Part shown: positions 32,435-41,685 of the stretch, piece by piece
Numbering within the stretch: position 1 is the first letter of the stretch
Layout: every line of letters starts with the position of its first letter
From: an uncultured Desulfovibrionaceae bacterium
GTDB lineage: Bacteria; Desulfobacterota; Desulfovibrionia; Desulfovibrionales; Desulfovibrionaceae
Assembly: GCA_944325325.1 (NCBI GenBank)
Contig: CALUZP010000110.1
Location: 1 to 50,377, forward strand
Direction of reading: 5' to 3'
DNA length: 50,377 nt
Program-made: the position numbers and the translations under genes
Notes under the pieces: model-generated
Database searches by the model: none
Seen by the model: only the letters and a program-made list of their open reading frames with translations
What the model was told of the DNA's origin: nothing

Positions 32435-34366
32435 TTAATGGGAAGAGGGCGCGCCTTTGTCGGCAGCTGCCGCTGGTGACAGCGGCAGGCAGCGCAGCAG
32501 CGATGCGCCAAAATGGTCTTGCAGGAGGCGTACGGCTTTGTGCTCGGCCATGCGCTTTTTGCGATCGCCTTCCGTGATAATTGTGCGTTCCGGCGGCAGA
32601 AGCCGGACTTCCACAGGTCTGCCGGCGCGCTGGCAAATCAGATCACGAAGGCAGGCCTGCCTGTCTGCAGCGGCAAGGTTGTCATACTCAATGCGGCTGC
32701 CGACGCGCAGAGTCACCGTGCCGGCCTCGCACTCGCCCCGGACATGCTGCAGATGCATGGAGCGCAGGGGCATGGCCGGTTGCAGGTGCTCAAGGCAGTA
32801 CTGGCGTACATCCTCCCACGGACAGGGCCATAGATCGCTTTCCTGGCTCGACGCGTCCCTGGCGTCGTCTGCCGGTGCATCTGCCGCAGGCGTCTGTGCC
32901 GGTGTTTGTGGCACAACAGGCGGCGCGGCGGACGATGTGGCAGACGTCCGAGGACGGGCGGGAGCCTCAGTGCTGACAGGAGGACGTCCCTGCGGGGGGG
33001 TGGTCAGCTCCGGTGCCTTAGTCCTGTGTTCCTGCGAGGGCTGGCGGACTGCACGGACCTGAGCCTGTGAGGCTGAGGTTGCCGCCACCGGCGCCGCCGG
33101 CCGGGCAGCGGCCTGTGGCTGCGGTGTGCTGGGGCGTTGCGCAGTCCTGGGAGCCTGCGTGGCTGCAGAAGGCGTTCCGGCTGGCAACCGGCTGGCAGGC
33201 GCTGTAACAGCGGTGGCTCCAGAGGAGGATTCACTCATGGCCCTGGCACGCGAGATCAGCTCCATGGAGGCAAGGCGCGGCAGCAGGGAGAGGTTGAGCA
33301 GCAGAAGCTCCAGAGCGGCCGAGGGCTCGAGGCTGGTGAGCACCTGGCGCTGGCCTTCGAGCGTCATCTGCCAGGCCGCATGGATAACGGACAGCTCGAA
33401 GCTTTCTGCCAGCGACAACAGGCGTGCGGCTTCACCTTCCGGCATGTCGATGAGCGGCAGCGCCTGGCTGCCTCCCTGGCGCAGCAGGAACAGATTGCGC
33501 CACAACAGGCCCAGTTCGCGCAGAAAGAACCCGATGTCCGCGCCGGCCTCCAGAAGGCTTCGGGTCAGGGTGGCTACGGCCACGCAGTCCTGCCTGGCGA
33601 TGGCATCCAGCAGCTCGGTATACAGTTCCTGCCCGGCAAGGCCCAGCACAGTGCGCGTGGCGGCTTCGGTCAGCCTGTCTTCACCGAGGGCCAGAGTCTG
33701 GCCCAGCAGCGACATGCTGTCACGGACACTGCCTGCGGCGCGCCGGGCAATGAGCCGGACGGCGGATTCCTCATAGGGCAGGCGTTCGCGATCGAGCACA
33801 TTTTCAAGATGCCTGACAAGCTCCGCCTCCGACAGGGCCTTGAAGACAAAATGCTGGCAGCGGCTGACGATGGTGACAGGAAATTTATGCGGTTCGGTCG
33901 TGGCGAGGATGAACGTGGCGTGTGGCGGCGGCTCCTCCAGCGTCTTCAGCAGGGCATTGAAGGATTCCTTGGTGAGCATGTGGGCTTCGTCGATGATGAA
34001 GACCTTGTAGCGGCCTTCCATGGGCGCGTAACCGATGGTTTCGCGCAACCGCCGGGCGTCGTCGATGCCGCGGTTGGACGCGCCGTCGATTTCGACCACG
34101 TCGACATAGCTGCCCTGGGTGATGCTCCTGCACGCCTCGCACTGATTGCAGGGCTCTCCCACTGGCGCGTGGGCGCAATTGAGCGCCTTGGCAAAAATTC
34201 TGGCAATGGTTGTCTTGCCGACGCCGCGAGTACCGCTGAGCAGATAGGCAGGGGCCACCTTGTCTTCTGCAGCGGCGCGCGACAGGATGGCCTTTACGGT
34301 ATCCTGTCCGGTGACTTCGGCAAAGGTTTGCGGGCGGTAGCGGGCTGCCAGCGAAGCGTGACTCAT
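32435..34366 (-). CDS. dnaX: DNA polymerase III subunit gamma/tau
   Basis: The 643-residue clamp-loader ATPase has Walker A GTRGVGKTT (45-53), zinc-binding Cys C64, C73, C76 and C79, Walker B FIIDEAHML, and the SRC sensor segment VSRCQHF. Domain III extends to about 360. Residues 375-500 form an Ala/Pro/Thr/Gln-rich linker, and a C-terminal tau-like domain follows (PCPWEDVRQYCLEHLQPAMPL and onward). No A-AAA-AAG slippery heptamer was seen at the gamma/tau boundary, so only the tau form is predicted. It begins an operon with ybaB. Confidence 0.96.
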   Translation of the reverse strand: MSHASLAARYRPQTFAEVTGQDTVKAILSRAAAEDKVAPAYLLSGTRGVGKTTIARIFAKALNCAHAPVGEPCNQCEACRSITQGSYVDVVEIDGASNRGIDDARRLRETIGYAPMEGRYKVFIIDEAHMLTKESFNALLKTLEEPPPHATFILATTEPHKFPVTIVSRCQHFVFKALSEAELVRHLENVLDRERLPYEESAVRLIARRAAGSVRDSMSLLGQTLALGEDRLTEAATRTVLGLAGQELYTELLDAIARQDCVAVATLTRSLLEAGADIGFFLRELGLLWRNLFLLRQGGSQALPLIDMPEGEAARLLSLAESFELSVIHAAWQMTLEGQRQVLTSLEPSAALELLLLNLSLLPRLASMELISRARAMSESSSGATAVTAPASRLPAGTPSAATQAPRTAQRPSTPQPQAAARPAAPVAATSASQAQVRAVRQPSQEHRTKAPELTTPPQGRPPVSTEAPARPRTSATSSAAPPVVPQTPAQTPAADAPADDARDASSQESDLWPCPWEDVRQYCLEHLQPAMPLRSMHLQHVRGECEAGTVTLRVGSRIEYDNLAAADRQACLRDLICQRAGRPVEVRLLPPERTIITEGDRKKRMAEHKAVRLLQDHFGASLLRCLPLSPAAAADKGAPSSH

Positions 34367-34416
34367 GTACAGTTCGGTTCCGGGACGGTCGCCTGACTCC
34401 CGGCGTTATGTCCCGG

Positions 34417-34448
34417 CGCGCGCCGGCAGCCGAGACTGCCGGCGCGCG
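34417..34448 (-). terminator. 13-bp perfect hairpin after ilvE
   Basis: CGCGCGCCGGCAG (34417-34429) pairs with CTGCCGGCGCGCG (34436-34448), loop CCGAGA, 12 nt beyond the ilvE stop. The lack of a U-tract leaves open whether it terminates or only protects the mRNA end. Confidence 0.55.
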
Positions 34449-34460
34449 AAGAGACGGCGT

Positions 34461-35384
34461 TTAGAAGGTGTAGTGGGTCAGCCACTGGGCATAGCGGGGA
34501 TCCTGGCCCTTGGCGACCTTGAAGAACGCGGCCTGCAGGGCCTTGGCCACCGGGCCGGCCTTGCCTTCGCCGATGACGCGGTGATCCAGTTCGCGGATCG
34601 GAGTGATTTCGGCGGCGGTGCCGCTGAAGAACGCTTCATCAGCCACATAGACTTCGTCGCGGGTGAAGAGCTGTTCTTCCACGGTGTACCCCATGTCGCG
34701 GGCCAGCTTGATGATCGAGTTGCGGGTGATGCCGTCGAGCACGGAGGTCAGCGGCGCGGTCTTGATGACGCCGTCGCGCACCATGAAGAAGTTTTCGCCC
34801 GTGGCTTCAGACACATAGCCGGCGCTGTCGAGCATGATGGCTTCATCATAGCCGTCCTGCTTGGCTTCAATCTTTGCCAGCACGGAGTTCACATAGTTGC
34901 CGGCGGCCTTGGACTTGCTCATCATGCTGTTTACGGCGTTGCGGGTGAAGGTGCTGGTCTTGACGCGGATACCCTTTTCCAGGGCTTCGGCGCCAAGGTA
35001 GGCGCCCCAGGACCATACGGCGATGATGGTCTGCACCGGATTGTCGCCCGGGTAGACGCCCATGTTGCCAAGGCCCACGAACGACAGCGGACGGATATAG
35101 CCTTCGGCCAGCTTGTTGGCCTTCAGCGTGTCCACAATGCCGTTGAAGATTTCATCGTAGGTATGGGGAATCGCAAAGCCAAGGATCTTTGCCGAGTTGA
35201 AGAAGCGCTTGACATGGGCGTCAAGACGGAACACGGCGGAAGAGCCATCCTGGCACTTGTAGGCGCGGATGCCTTCAAACACGCTTGTGCTGTAGTGCAG
35301 GGCATGGGTGAGCACATGCACCTTGGCTTCATTCCAGGGGACCAGATTCCCGTCGAACCAGATTTTTTCGTTTTCGTGAGCCAT
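34461..35384 (-). CDS. ilvE: Branched-chain amino acid aminotransferase
   Basis: The 307-residue class IV PLP enzyme performs the last step of valine, leucine and isoleucine synthesis. It has ALHYSTSVFEGIRAY (active-site loop), IRPLSFVG, SKSKAAGNYVNSVLAKIEA with the PLP Lys, EAIMLDSAGYVSEATGENFFMVRDG, and LDGITRNSII. Length matches the E. coli protein. The ATG follows GAGGTATTGTC. A promoter-like pair lies about 85-115 nt upstream and a hairpin follows the stop, so it is probably transcribed alone. Confidence 0.96.
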   Translation of the reverse strand: MAHENEKIWFDGNLVPWNEAKVHVLTHALHYSTSVFEGIRAYKCQDGSSAVFRLDAHVKRFFNSAKILGFAIPHTYDEIFNGIVDTLKANKLAEGYIRPLSFVGLGNMGVYPGDNPVQTIIAVWSWGAYLGAEALEKGIRVKTSTFTRNAVNSMMSKSKAAGNYVNSVLAKIEAKQDGYDEAIMLDSAGYVSEATGENFFMVRDGVIKTAPLTSVLDGITRNSIIKLARDMGYTVEEQLFTRDEVYVADEAFFSGTAAEITPIRELDHRVIGEGKAGPVAKALQAAFFKVAKGQDPRYAQWLTHYTF

Positions 35385-35468
35385 GACAATACCTCGTTTG
35401 TCCGAAATTACGCGGGAGCGATCGTCTTCGGCATAAAGGCGATCCGTGAAAACAAGGGAGAAAGGCTT

Positions 35469-35497
35469 ACCCTAGTGTAAAGCGCTATGGCGGTCAA
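35469..35497 (-). promoter_or_regulatory. Promoter-like element of ilvE
   Basis: On the minus strand TTGACC (35497-35492), a 17-bp spacer and TAGGGT (35474-35469) precede ilvE. The -10 match is weak; the -35 match and spacing are good. Confidence 0.4.
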
Positions 35498-35870
35498 GCG
35501 GAGGATCCTCAGACCGCCTCACCGGCGTCTGCCGGAAGGCGATCCGAAGCGGAAAGGCGCATGGCGGTATTCCGGCAACGTTTCTGTGTCCGGCCGCAGC
35601 AGGCAGCTTCCGGTCTCCCCCTATGGATTGCGGTGCGGCTTCCGGCAGCGCTCTTGCGGGGTGACAGGCCGGGGCTGCTGCTCTTGCCGCTCTGTACATG
35701 TCCCGCACTTTGCGCCCCGCGTGTTTCTGGCGCAGCGTCGGCATGCAGCATATGCAGGCCGTGCAGCACGCCGGGGAGGCCAGCAGGGCGGGGCACAGGT
35801 TACGTTGGTGCGCCGCCCTGTCCAGGGCGTTGTGCACAGCGTCAGGGGGCGCTGTTTCCGGCAGGCCGGG
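35498..35870. other. Gene-free stretch between the NlpC/P60 gene and ilvE
   Basis: Several overlapping open frames exist on both strands but none resembles a family, and all are arginine/alanine-rich products of GC-rich DNA. No RNA gene or terminator was recognised. Confidence 0.55.
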
Positions 35871-37283
35871 CTACCTGAGGATTGTCATCCTTGCCATGCG
35901 GTCAAGCAGGAGCGTGCCTGCTTTGACTCTGTCGAGCTCGCGGCCCGGCCGGGTAGAGGTAATCATGGTGCGGCCGAGAATGAACCGGCCGGAAATCTTG
36001 CCATCCCCCTGTGTACGCACGCCCCAGACCGAGTGGAAAATGGCCGGTTCGCCATGCTCCTGGCCGACATACAGCGTGATGTGTCCCGGCAGCCAGAGCA
36101 GTGTGGCAAAGGGTTTGCCCTGCGTAAGAATTCGGTCGATTTTGGCCGAGGGCGAAAGCCCTTCCAGCGAGACGGTCTGCCAGCTGCGGCTTTGCGCCGC
36201 CGAATTGCGCGGCAGCCAGATGCCGAAGGGCACAAACAGATCGCGCAGCATGGATGAGCAGTCCCTGTTGCCGAACATGCCGCCCCAGCCGTAGGGCTGA
36301 CCCATGAACTGATCGCCGATGGCGGCAAGACGTCCGGCGGTCAGGGGCAGCGGCTTGCGCGCGGCCACGTTCGCAGCAAGGCGCACGGTGCTGAACACGG
36401 CGCGGCCTGTCAGCGGATCCCGCGAGGGCACCAGCACGTCGAGCGAGCTGCCGCTCTGTCCGACGATGGGCAGGACTGTGCCGACCCTTGCCATGGTCAG
36501 GAAGGTGCCGATTGCGTCGCACAGGGGCACGTCGTCACGCAGGATGGCCGCATAGGATCCCGTCCGGTATTGGGTCATAGCCTGCTCGTCGACCAGCGCC
36601 ACCGAATCCACGGGCAGCCAGCCGCCGAACAGCGCTGTTTCCACATAAATCCAGGCCCCGTCGCGTGAGGTGTGGGTAATCAGCACGGGCATGCCGGGAG
36701 GCAGCAGCGACATCTGGAACGTGTCAAAGGGAAAACCCTGCCCCGGATGGAAAGGATGGCCGTACCACGGTCGCTCTGTGGGCAGCTCGCGCACCGAGAC
36801 CTGCCTGACCGTGACGCCTTTGTCGAGGCGGGAGGGGAAACGATCGCGCCGGGTGTTGGTGACCAGCGAGTTCCAGCGGGCGCTGTCCCAGAGGCGGAGG
36901 TTTTCGGCATAGCCTTTGGGGTTTTTACTGCGGATCCGCAGCCGGCTGTACTGATCCATGCCGGCAAAGGCGTCTGCCGCCTTGATGCTGGCGCGCTTGC
37001 TTCCCCAGGGGCTGAAGAAGAGCCGGTCAAAGCGCTGGTTGCGTTCGGCCTGGGAAGAGGGGGACAGAAGCAGACGGTCTGCCCCGGCCCTGGCGGCAAA
37101 GACCTCCAGCTGCTGGGGGAAGGCGCGCGCATCGCGCACGTCTGAGAGGTGATCGGCTTCAAGATCAAAAGGCTGCGGCGTCTTGTTTCCGCCGCAGGCG
37201 GCAAGCAGAACTGTCAGAGCAATTGCGGCCAGCAGGCGGGCAGGGGACATACCGCCCCGGACGGGACAGAAAAAGGTTGTCAT
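35871..37283 (-). CDS. SH3-domain NlpC/P60 peptidoglycan endopeptidase lipoprotein
   Basis: The 470-residue protein has a signal peptide ending in a lipobox (LTVLLAAC, lipidated C30). A helical N-terminal domain follows, then two SH3-like domains (about 150-320, e.g. KGVTVRQVSVRELPTERPWYGHPF and GWLPVDSVALVDEQ), and a C-terminal NlpC/P60 domain. The catalytic Cys is C342 (NRDCSSMLRDLF) and the His is H401 (LPGHITLYVG). The architecture fits the Desulfovibrio-type murein endopeptidases that cut between L-Ala/D-Glu and meso-DAP near the stem end. The ATG at 37283 has GGAGG upstream. It is divergent from rpmE. Confidence 0.88.
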   Translation of the reverse strand: MTTFFCPVRGGMSPARLLAAIALTVLLAACGGNKTPQPFDLEADHLSDVRDARAFPQQLEVFAARAGADRLLLSPSSQAERNQRFDRLFFSPWGSKRASIKAADAFAGMDQYSRLRIRSKNPKGYAENLRLWDSARWNSLVTNTRRDRFPSRLDKGVTVRQVSVRELPTERPWYGHPFHPGQGFPFDTFQMSLLPPGMPVLITHTSRDGAWIYVETALFGGWLPVDSVALVDEQAMTQYRTGSYAAILRDDVPLCDAIGTFLTMARVGTVLPIVGQSGSSLDVLVPSRDPLTGRAVFSTVRLAANVAARKPLPLTAGRLAAIGDQFMGQPYGWGGMFGNRDCSSMLRDLFVPFGIWLPRNSAAQSRSWQTVSLEGLSPSAKIDRILTQGKPFATLLWLPGHITLYVGQEHGEPAIFHSVWGVRTQGDGKISGRFILGRTMITSTRPGRELDRVKAGTLLLDRMARMTILR

Positions 37284-37439
37284 GCGTTCCTCCACAGGGC
37301 TGAGGACTGCTCGTTTCCGTGCCGCCTTTTTACGGTGTGTGCGGCCGGACGGGCTGAACGTTCTCCGGCAAGCATAGTCCAAAAGTGGTTCCCGCGCCAG
37401 TCTGTGACGCGCTGCCGTAAAACTTCTTGCCGGGATCAC

Positions 37440-37468
37440 TTGCCAATTGTAACGATTTGATGTATTGC
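37440..37468 (+). promoter_or_regulatory. Promoter-like element of rpmE
   Basis: TTGCCA (37440-37445), a 17-bp spacer and TATTGC (37463-37468) lie 70 nt before the rpmE start in a locally AT-rich segment. Confidence 0.4.
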
Positions 37469-37537
37469 TGCTTGTTCGAATTCGCTTGCGGAAAGGGGAT
37501 CCTTCTTCCCGCATTCAGATACCCGAAGGAGTTTGTC

Positions 37538-37747
37538 ATGAAAGACAAGATTCATCCCAAAGTGTTCAAGGCGAAAATCTGCTGCGCCTGCGGTTTTGAA
37601 GTGGAAGCCCTGACCACCAAGGGCGAAAACGTGCACGTCGAAGTCTGCTCCAACTGCCACCCGTTCTTCACGGGCAAGCAGCGCTTCCTCGACACCGCCG
37701 GCCGTATCGACCGCTTCCGCAAAAAGTACGCCAAGGTTCAGAAGTAG
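37538..37747 (+). CDS. rpmE: 50S ribosomal protein L31
   Basis: This small zinc-type L31 of 69 residues has the CxxC pairs CCACGF (14-19 region) and [10 protein letters not shown]. It begins [19 protein letters not shown] and ends in a basic tail, [12 protein letters not shown]. The ATG has AAGGAG 7 nt upstream. It is followed by a strong terminator and then DUF1385 and prfA, an arrangement (rpmE-DUF1385-prfA) that is common in many bacteria. Confidence 0.96.
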   Translation: MKDKIHPKVFKAKICCACGFEVEALTTKGENVHVEVCSNCHPFFTGKQRFLDTAGRIDRFRKKYAKVQK

Positions 37748-37795
37748 CTTATCTTCGCTTTGTTGCGAAGCCGCGCTGTTTTTCGCACGATAACG

Positions 37796-37826
37796 AACCT
37801 CCCCGGGGAAAACCCGGGGAGGTTTT
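37796..37826 (+). terminator. Intrinsic terminator after rpmE
   Basis: AACCTCCCCGGG (37796-37807) pairs perfectly with CCCGGGGAGGTT (37813-37824), loop GAAAA, followed by TT. The symmetric A/T ends also allow leftward use. Confidence 0.85.
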
Positions 37827-37962
37827 GGCGCAGCCGGCTGATGCGCCTGCTGCGGACGTCCGGAGCATTGCTTCCTGAAAACGTCTGCGGCTCTCTGTTG
37901 TGTTGTCTGCCGGCAGCGCTGCCGTGGCCGGACAGCACTGTACAATGATTTCCGGGAGCGCT

Positions 37963-38937
37963 ATGGGGACAATACCGCGGATCGGCGGACAGGCCGTCAT
38001 GGAAGGCGTCATGATGCATCATGGCGAAGCCTGGGCCATGGCCGTGCGCCGGCCTGACGGCTCCATCGCCGTGGAACGGCATCCCTGGTTCCGGCTGACC
38101 GGTTGCGCGCTGCTGCGCCGCCCGCTGCTGCGCGGGTTCCCCATTCTCATTGAAACGCTGGTCAACGGCGTCCGCTGCCTGAACCGCTCGACCTCCTATG
38201 CCGTACAGGGGGAGACAGGTCAGGAACTCAAAAGCTGGCAGCTCATGCTGACGCTTCTGGTGTCGCTGCTGCTTGCCGTAGGGCTGTTTGTGCTTCTGCC
38301 CCATCTTCTGTCCATGGTCATGCACTGGCTTGACCTGGGCGGCGATGTGGATGGCGTTGTCTTCCATCTTTGGGATGGTTTGTTCAAGGTAGTTATTTTG
38401 CTTGGCTATCTTGTGGCCATCGGCTTCATGCCCGATATTCGCCGGGTGTTCTGCTATCATGGGGCGGAGCACAAGACGCTGGCGGCCTTTGAGTCGGGAG
38501 GCGTCGTTTCGGCGGATACAGCCCGCAGGTTCAGCCGGTTGCATCCGCGCTGCGGGACCACGTTTCTGCTGTTCGTGCTGGTTGTGGCCGTGCTGGCGCA
38601 TACGGTGCTTGTGCCGGCGTTGCTGCTGGTATGGACGCCGGAGTCCTTCTGGCTCAAACATGCGCTGACGGTTTTGTTCAAGCTGGCCCTGCTCGTGCCC
38701 ATCAGCTGTCTTTCGTACGAGATCATTCTGTATGCGGCGCGCATGGGGGACGGCGTCTGCGGGCGCTGCCTGCGTGCGCCGGGGCTCCTTTTGCAGCGCC
38801 TGACCACGCGAGAGCCGGACAGGACCCAGCTTGAGGTTGCCATAGCCGCCCTGGCTGCCGTCCTCGGACCGGAAGCGGGCGATCGGCTTGTCGTGCCGCC
38901 GGATGTCATTCATGTCCCTCTTCTCCCACGGAGTTGA
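37963..38937 (+). CDS. DUF1385 membrane protein
   Basis: The 324-residue protein is of unknown function. [32 protein letters not shown] at the N-terminus is the hallmark of DUF1385, and [19 protein letters not shown] in the middle is also conserved. Four to five membrane helices follow residue 80. CYHGAEHKT, a conserved His motif at about residue 165, suggests metal or cofactor binding. The ATG at 37963 has GGGAG just upstream; an ATG at 37945 is an alternative. It lies directly before prfA (2 nt apart), which is a widespread link of unknown meaning. Confidence 0.88.
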   Translation: MGTIPRIGGQAVMEGVMMHHGEAWAMAVRRPDGSIAVERHPWFRLTGCALLRRPLLRGFPILIETLVNGVRCLNRSTSYAVQGETGQELKSWQLMLTLLVSLLLAVGLFVLLPHLLSMVMHWLDLGGDVDGVVFHLWDGLFKVVILLGYLVAIGFMPDIRRVFCYHGAEHKTLAAFESGGVVSADTARRFSRLHPRCGTTFLLFVLVVAVLAHTVLVPALLLVWTPESFWLKHALTVLFKLALLVPISCLSYEIILYAARMGDGVCGRCLRAPGLLLQRLTTREPDRTQLEVAIAALAAVLGPEAGDRLVVPPDVIHVPLLPRS

Positions 38938-38939
38938 TC

Positions 38940-40007
38940 ATGTTCGCCAAACTGGAAAGCCTGGAACGCAAATATGAAGATCTGGAGCGCTCGCTTGCCG
39001 CTCCTGACGTCTTTGAGGATCAGGATCGCTATCGCAAGCTGACCAAGGCCCACGCCGATCTGCGTGAAGTGGTCGAGCTGTTCCGCCGCTACAAGAGCCT
39101 GGAACAGAACCTCAAGGACAACCGCGAGCTTGAGCACGACACCGATCCCGACATCCGCGCCATGGCCCAGGAGGAAATCCACGCCATCGAAGCGGAACTG
39201 CCCAGCATTGAGCATGCGCTCAAGGTCGCGCTGCTGCCGACGGATCCGCTGGATGAAAAGAACATCCTGCTCGAAATCCGCGCCGGCACCGGCGGTGAAG
39301 AGGCGGCGCTGTTTGCCGCGGATCTGTTCCGCATGTATTCCCGCTATGCTGAAAAAATGGGCTGGAAAGTGGAGATCATGAGTGAAAGTCCCTCGGACTC
39401 CGGCGGCTACAAGGAAATCATCGCCATGATTTCCGGTGACAAGGTGTACAGCCGCCTGAAGTTTGAATCGGGCACCCACCGCGTGCAGCGTGTGCCCGCC
39501 ACCGAGTCTCAGGGCCGCATCCATACCTCTGCCGCGACCGTGGCCATCATGCCCGAAGCCGAGGAAGTGGACATCGACCTCAAGCCCGAAGATCTGCGCT
39601 TTGACGTCTATCGCTCCTCCGGCCCTGGCGGTCAGAGCGTCAACACGACGGACTCGGCTGTCCGCGTGACCCATATTCCCACCGGTCTTGTGGTCTGCTG
39701 CCAGGACGAAAAGTCGCAGCACAAGAACAAGGCCAAGGGCCTCAAGATTCTGATGTCGCGCCTGCTGCAGATGAAGCAGGAGGAACAGAACGCCGCCCAG
39801 GCTGACCAGCGCCGCGCGCAGGTGGGCTCCGGCGACCGGTCTGAGCGCATCCGCACCTATAATTTCCCGCAGGGGCGGGTGACGGATCACCGCATCAACC
39901 TGACGCTGTATAACCTGCCCAAGGTAATGGAAGGGGAAATTCAGGAACTGGTGGACGCACTCGTCACCGCCGCCCAGACTGAGGCGCTCAAGGCCCAGGC
40001 CGAATAG
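38940..40007 (+). CDS. prfA: Peptide chain release factor 1
   Basis: This 355-residue class I release factor recognises UAA and UAG. The codon-reading motif PATES (187-191) identifies RF1 rather than RF2. The GGQ motif is at 230-232 ([10 protein letters not shown]). The ATG at 38940 has GGAG 7 nt upstream. A TTG two codons earlier is also open but unlikely. It is coupled to DUF1385. The gene for the PrmC methylase does not follow; a strong terminator does instead. Confidence 0.97.
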   Translation: MFAKLESLERKYEDLERSLAAPDVFEDQDRYRKLTKAHADLREVVELFRRYKSLEQNLKDNRELEHDTDPDIRAMAQEEIHAIEAELPSIEHALKVALLPTDPLDEKNILLEIRAGTGGEEAALFAADLFRMYSRYAEKMGWKVEIMSESPSDSGGYKEIIAMISGDKVYSRLKFESGTHRVQRVPATESQGRIHTSAATVAIMPEAEEVDIDLKPEDLRFDVYRSSGPGGQSVNTTDSAVRVTHIPTGLVVCCQDEKSQHKNKAKGLKILMSRLLQMKQEEQNAAQADQRRAQVGSGDRSERIRTYNFPQGRVTDHRINLTLYNLPKVMEGEIQELVDALVTAAQTEALKAQAE

Positions 40008-40030
40008 CGCCGCCAGAGGCTGACAGAATA

Positions 40031-40090
40031 CAAAAGCGGGGGGATCCGCCGTGCTGTTGCAGCATGGGGGATCCCCCCGCTTTTGCGCTG
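40031..40090 (+). terminator. Intrinsic terminator after prfA
   Basis: CAAAAGCGGGGGGATCC (40031-40047) pairs perfectly over 17 bp with 40069-40085. An inner GCTG/CAGC hairpin sits in the loop, and the stem ends in TTTTG. The 40086-40296 stretch to repeat E holds no recognisable feature. Confidence 0.85.
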
Positions 40091-40296
40091 TGCAGGGACC
40101 AGCCGTGTCCGGTGCGCCGGCCCATGCCCGGCATCGGCGCCGGACAGGCAGCAGCCTGTCTGGCCGTCTGGCGCGCTCATGCTGTGCTGTGGCATGGGGT
40201 AAGTCCTGCGCAGCGTCCGGGCCGTCAGAACGGCAGGCGTTTGAGGCAGAAAGCGGGACGCACCTTACCTTGGCCTTGGGCCCGGCTGGGGCTGTG

Positions 40297-40444
40297 TTAG
40301 AGCGTTTGCCCTTGAAAAAGGCGGAATGAGAGGCGGCAGCACAGCGCCGCCCGGCCCAAAGTGGGCGGAACAACCGCGTTTTTCTCGCGAAACGACAGGC
40401 GTATGGTTTGAAACGCAACGCGTTTCAAACTGAAAGGGCTCTAA
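40297..40444 (-). repeat. Dispersed ~150-bp MITE-like element, copy E (best-preserved ends)
   Basis: The tips are a perfect TTAGAGC (40297-40303) / GCTCTAA (40438-40444) inverted pair. The tip homology extends imperfectly inward to a shared TTGAAA about 17-22 bases in. The left hairpin is a perfect 11-bp stem, GTTTGAAACGC / GCGTTTCAAAC. The TAG in the tip (40443-40441 on the minus strand) is the stop codon of the adjacent peptidase gene. Confidence 0.9.
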
Positions 40445-41517
40445 AGGATCTCCATACCGTCCTCAGTGACGAGTGCCATATGCTCCCAGCGCACGCCGCC
40501 CCATTCCGGGTAGTACAGGCCCGGCTCCACAGTGATGATCATACCGGGTTCCAGAGGACGTGTGGTGCGGGCGTTGAGTGAAATGGGTTCATGGGTTTCC
40601 AGGCCTACGCCGTGCCCCAGACCGTGAGTAAAGGCCTTTTCGACGCCATGGGCGGCAAAGTGGTTCCATGCAGCAGCAAAGACCTCGCATGCCGGCACGC
40701 CAGGCCGCATGACATCGATGGCTTTCTGCTGGGCTTCCTGCACCAGCGCCAGGGTGCGTGAAAATTCGGGTGACGGCTTGTCTCCAACCCAGAATGTGCG
40801 GGTCTGGTCGGAGCAGTAGCCCTTGAGCCGGCAGCCCACGTCAACAAGCACGGGCCCTTCAGGTACGACGCGCACGTCCGGTGAAGGAATGGCGTGGGGC
40901 AGAGCGGCGTTGGGGCCATAGGCCACAATGCTTGCAAAGGCCAGTTCGGACGCACCGTGTTCCCGAAAATAGCGCTCTACGGCCCAGGCCAGCCCGGTTT
41001 CAGTCAGCCCCTTGTCCAGTTGTGAAGGGAGCCATTCCATCATGCGCTGATTGAGTGCGCAGGATTCACGCATGCGGGCGATTTCATCGGCATCCTTGAT
41101 TTCACGGAACCGGCTGGCCAGACCGTCGGCCGGGCGCAGGGCCAGGCTGCCGAGATTTTCAGAAAAGGTTTGCCAGAAGGCAAAGGACAGGGTTTTGGCT
41201 TCAAAGCCGAGTACGCCCTGAAATCTGGCGCTCAGATGCCTGCCCATTTCGGCTGCGGCGTCTGCGCCGTAAATGAAGATGTGCCCGGGATCCCAGAGCC
41301 GGCGGGCGGCGTCCAGGTATCGTGGATCGGTGTACAGCCAGTCGTCGCCGTCGGCAGACAGGACGAGGTGCCCCGCACTTTCATTGAACTGGGGATCGTG
41401 AAGTTCAAAGCCTGAAAGGTAATAGCGTGTGGCCGGGGAGCTGACAAGCAGCGCGGCAAGCCCGACCTCGCGCATGGTCCGGCGGACGTTGTCCCGGCGA
41501 AGTTCGTATGGCGTCAT
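40441..41517 (-). CDS. M24-family aminopeptidase P (Xaa-Pro aminopeptidase)
   Basis: The 358-residue cytoplasmic metallopeptidase removes an N-terminal residue preceding proline. Metal ligands of the pita-bread fold are visible in LVDVGCRLKGYCSDQTRTF (two Asp), HGLGHGVGLETHE (His), and ITVEPGLYYPEWGGVRWEHM (two Glu). An N-terminal creatinase-like domain covers residues 1-130. The ATG at 41517 has GAGGAAG upstream. The stop codon lies in the outer tip of repeat copy E, so the C-terminus may have been set by that element. The final residues (EDGMEIL) are typical for PepQ/PepP-like proteins. Confidence 0.9.
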   Translation of the reverse strand: MTPYELRRDNVRRTMREVGLAALLVSSPATRYYLSGFELHDPQFNESAGHLVLSADGDDWLYTDPRYLDAARRLWDPGHIFIYGADAAAEMGRHLSARFQGVLGFEAKTLSFAFWQTFSENLGSLALRPADGLASRFREIKDADEIARMRESCALNQRMMEWLPSQLDKGLTETGLAWAVERYFREHGASELAFASIVAYGPNAALPHAIPSPDVRVVPEGPVLVDVGCRLKGYCSDQTRTFWVGDKPSPEFSRTLALVQEAQQKAIDVMRPGVPACEVFAAAWNHFAAHGVEKAFTHGLGHGVGLETHEPISLNARTTRPLEPGMIITVEPGLYYPEWGGVRWEHMALVTEDGMEIL

Positions 41518-41685
41518 GACGACTTCCTCAACAGTGCATAGAAGGTTCAATGTACAAAATTCAGCATGGCGGGGTAGGCTTCCACGCGGGAGCCGCTCCG
41601 GCAGCGCGGCAGTCATGCGTCCGTGCCTGGATCGGGAAAGCAGAGTCCCGGCCCGGGGCGGCACACTCCCTGACGCCGCATGCCG

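Noticed and set aside
32435-34366. Programmed frameshift giving a short gamma form of DnaX
   Set aside because: No A-AAA-AAG heptamer was found near the domain boundary; the only similar run (five A) is near the 3' end.
35487-36294. Long plus-strand ORFs opposite the NlpC/P60 gene and its flank
   Set aside because: Shadows of a well-supported minus-strand gene, without homology of their own.
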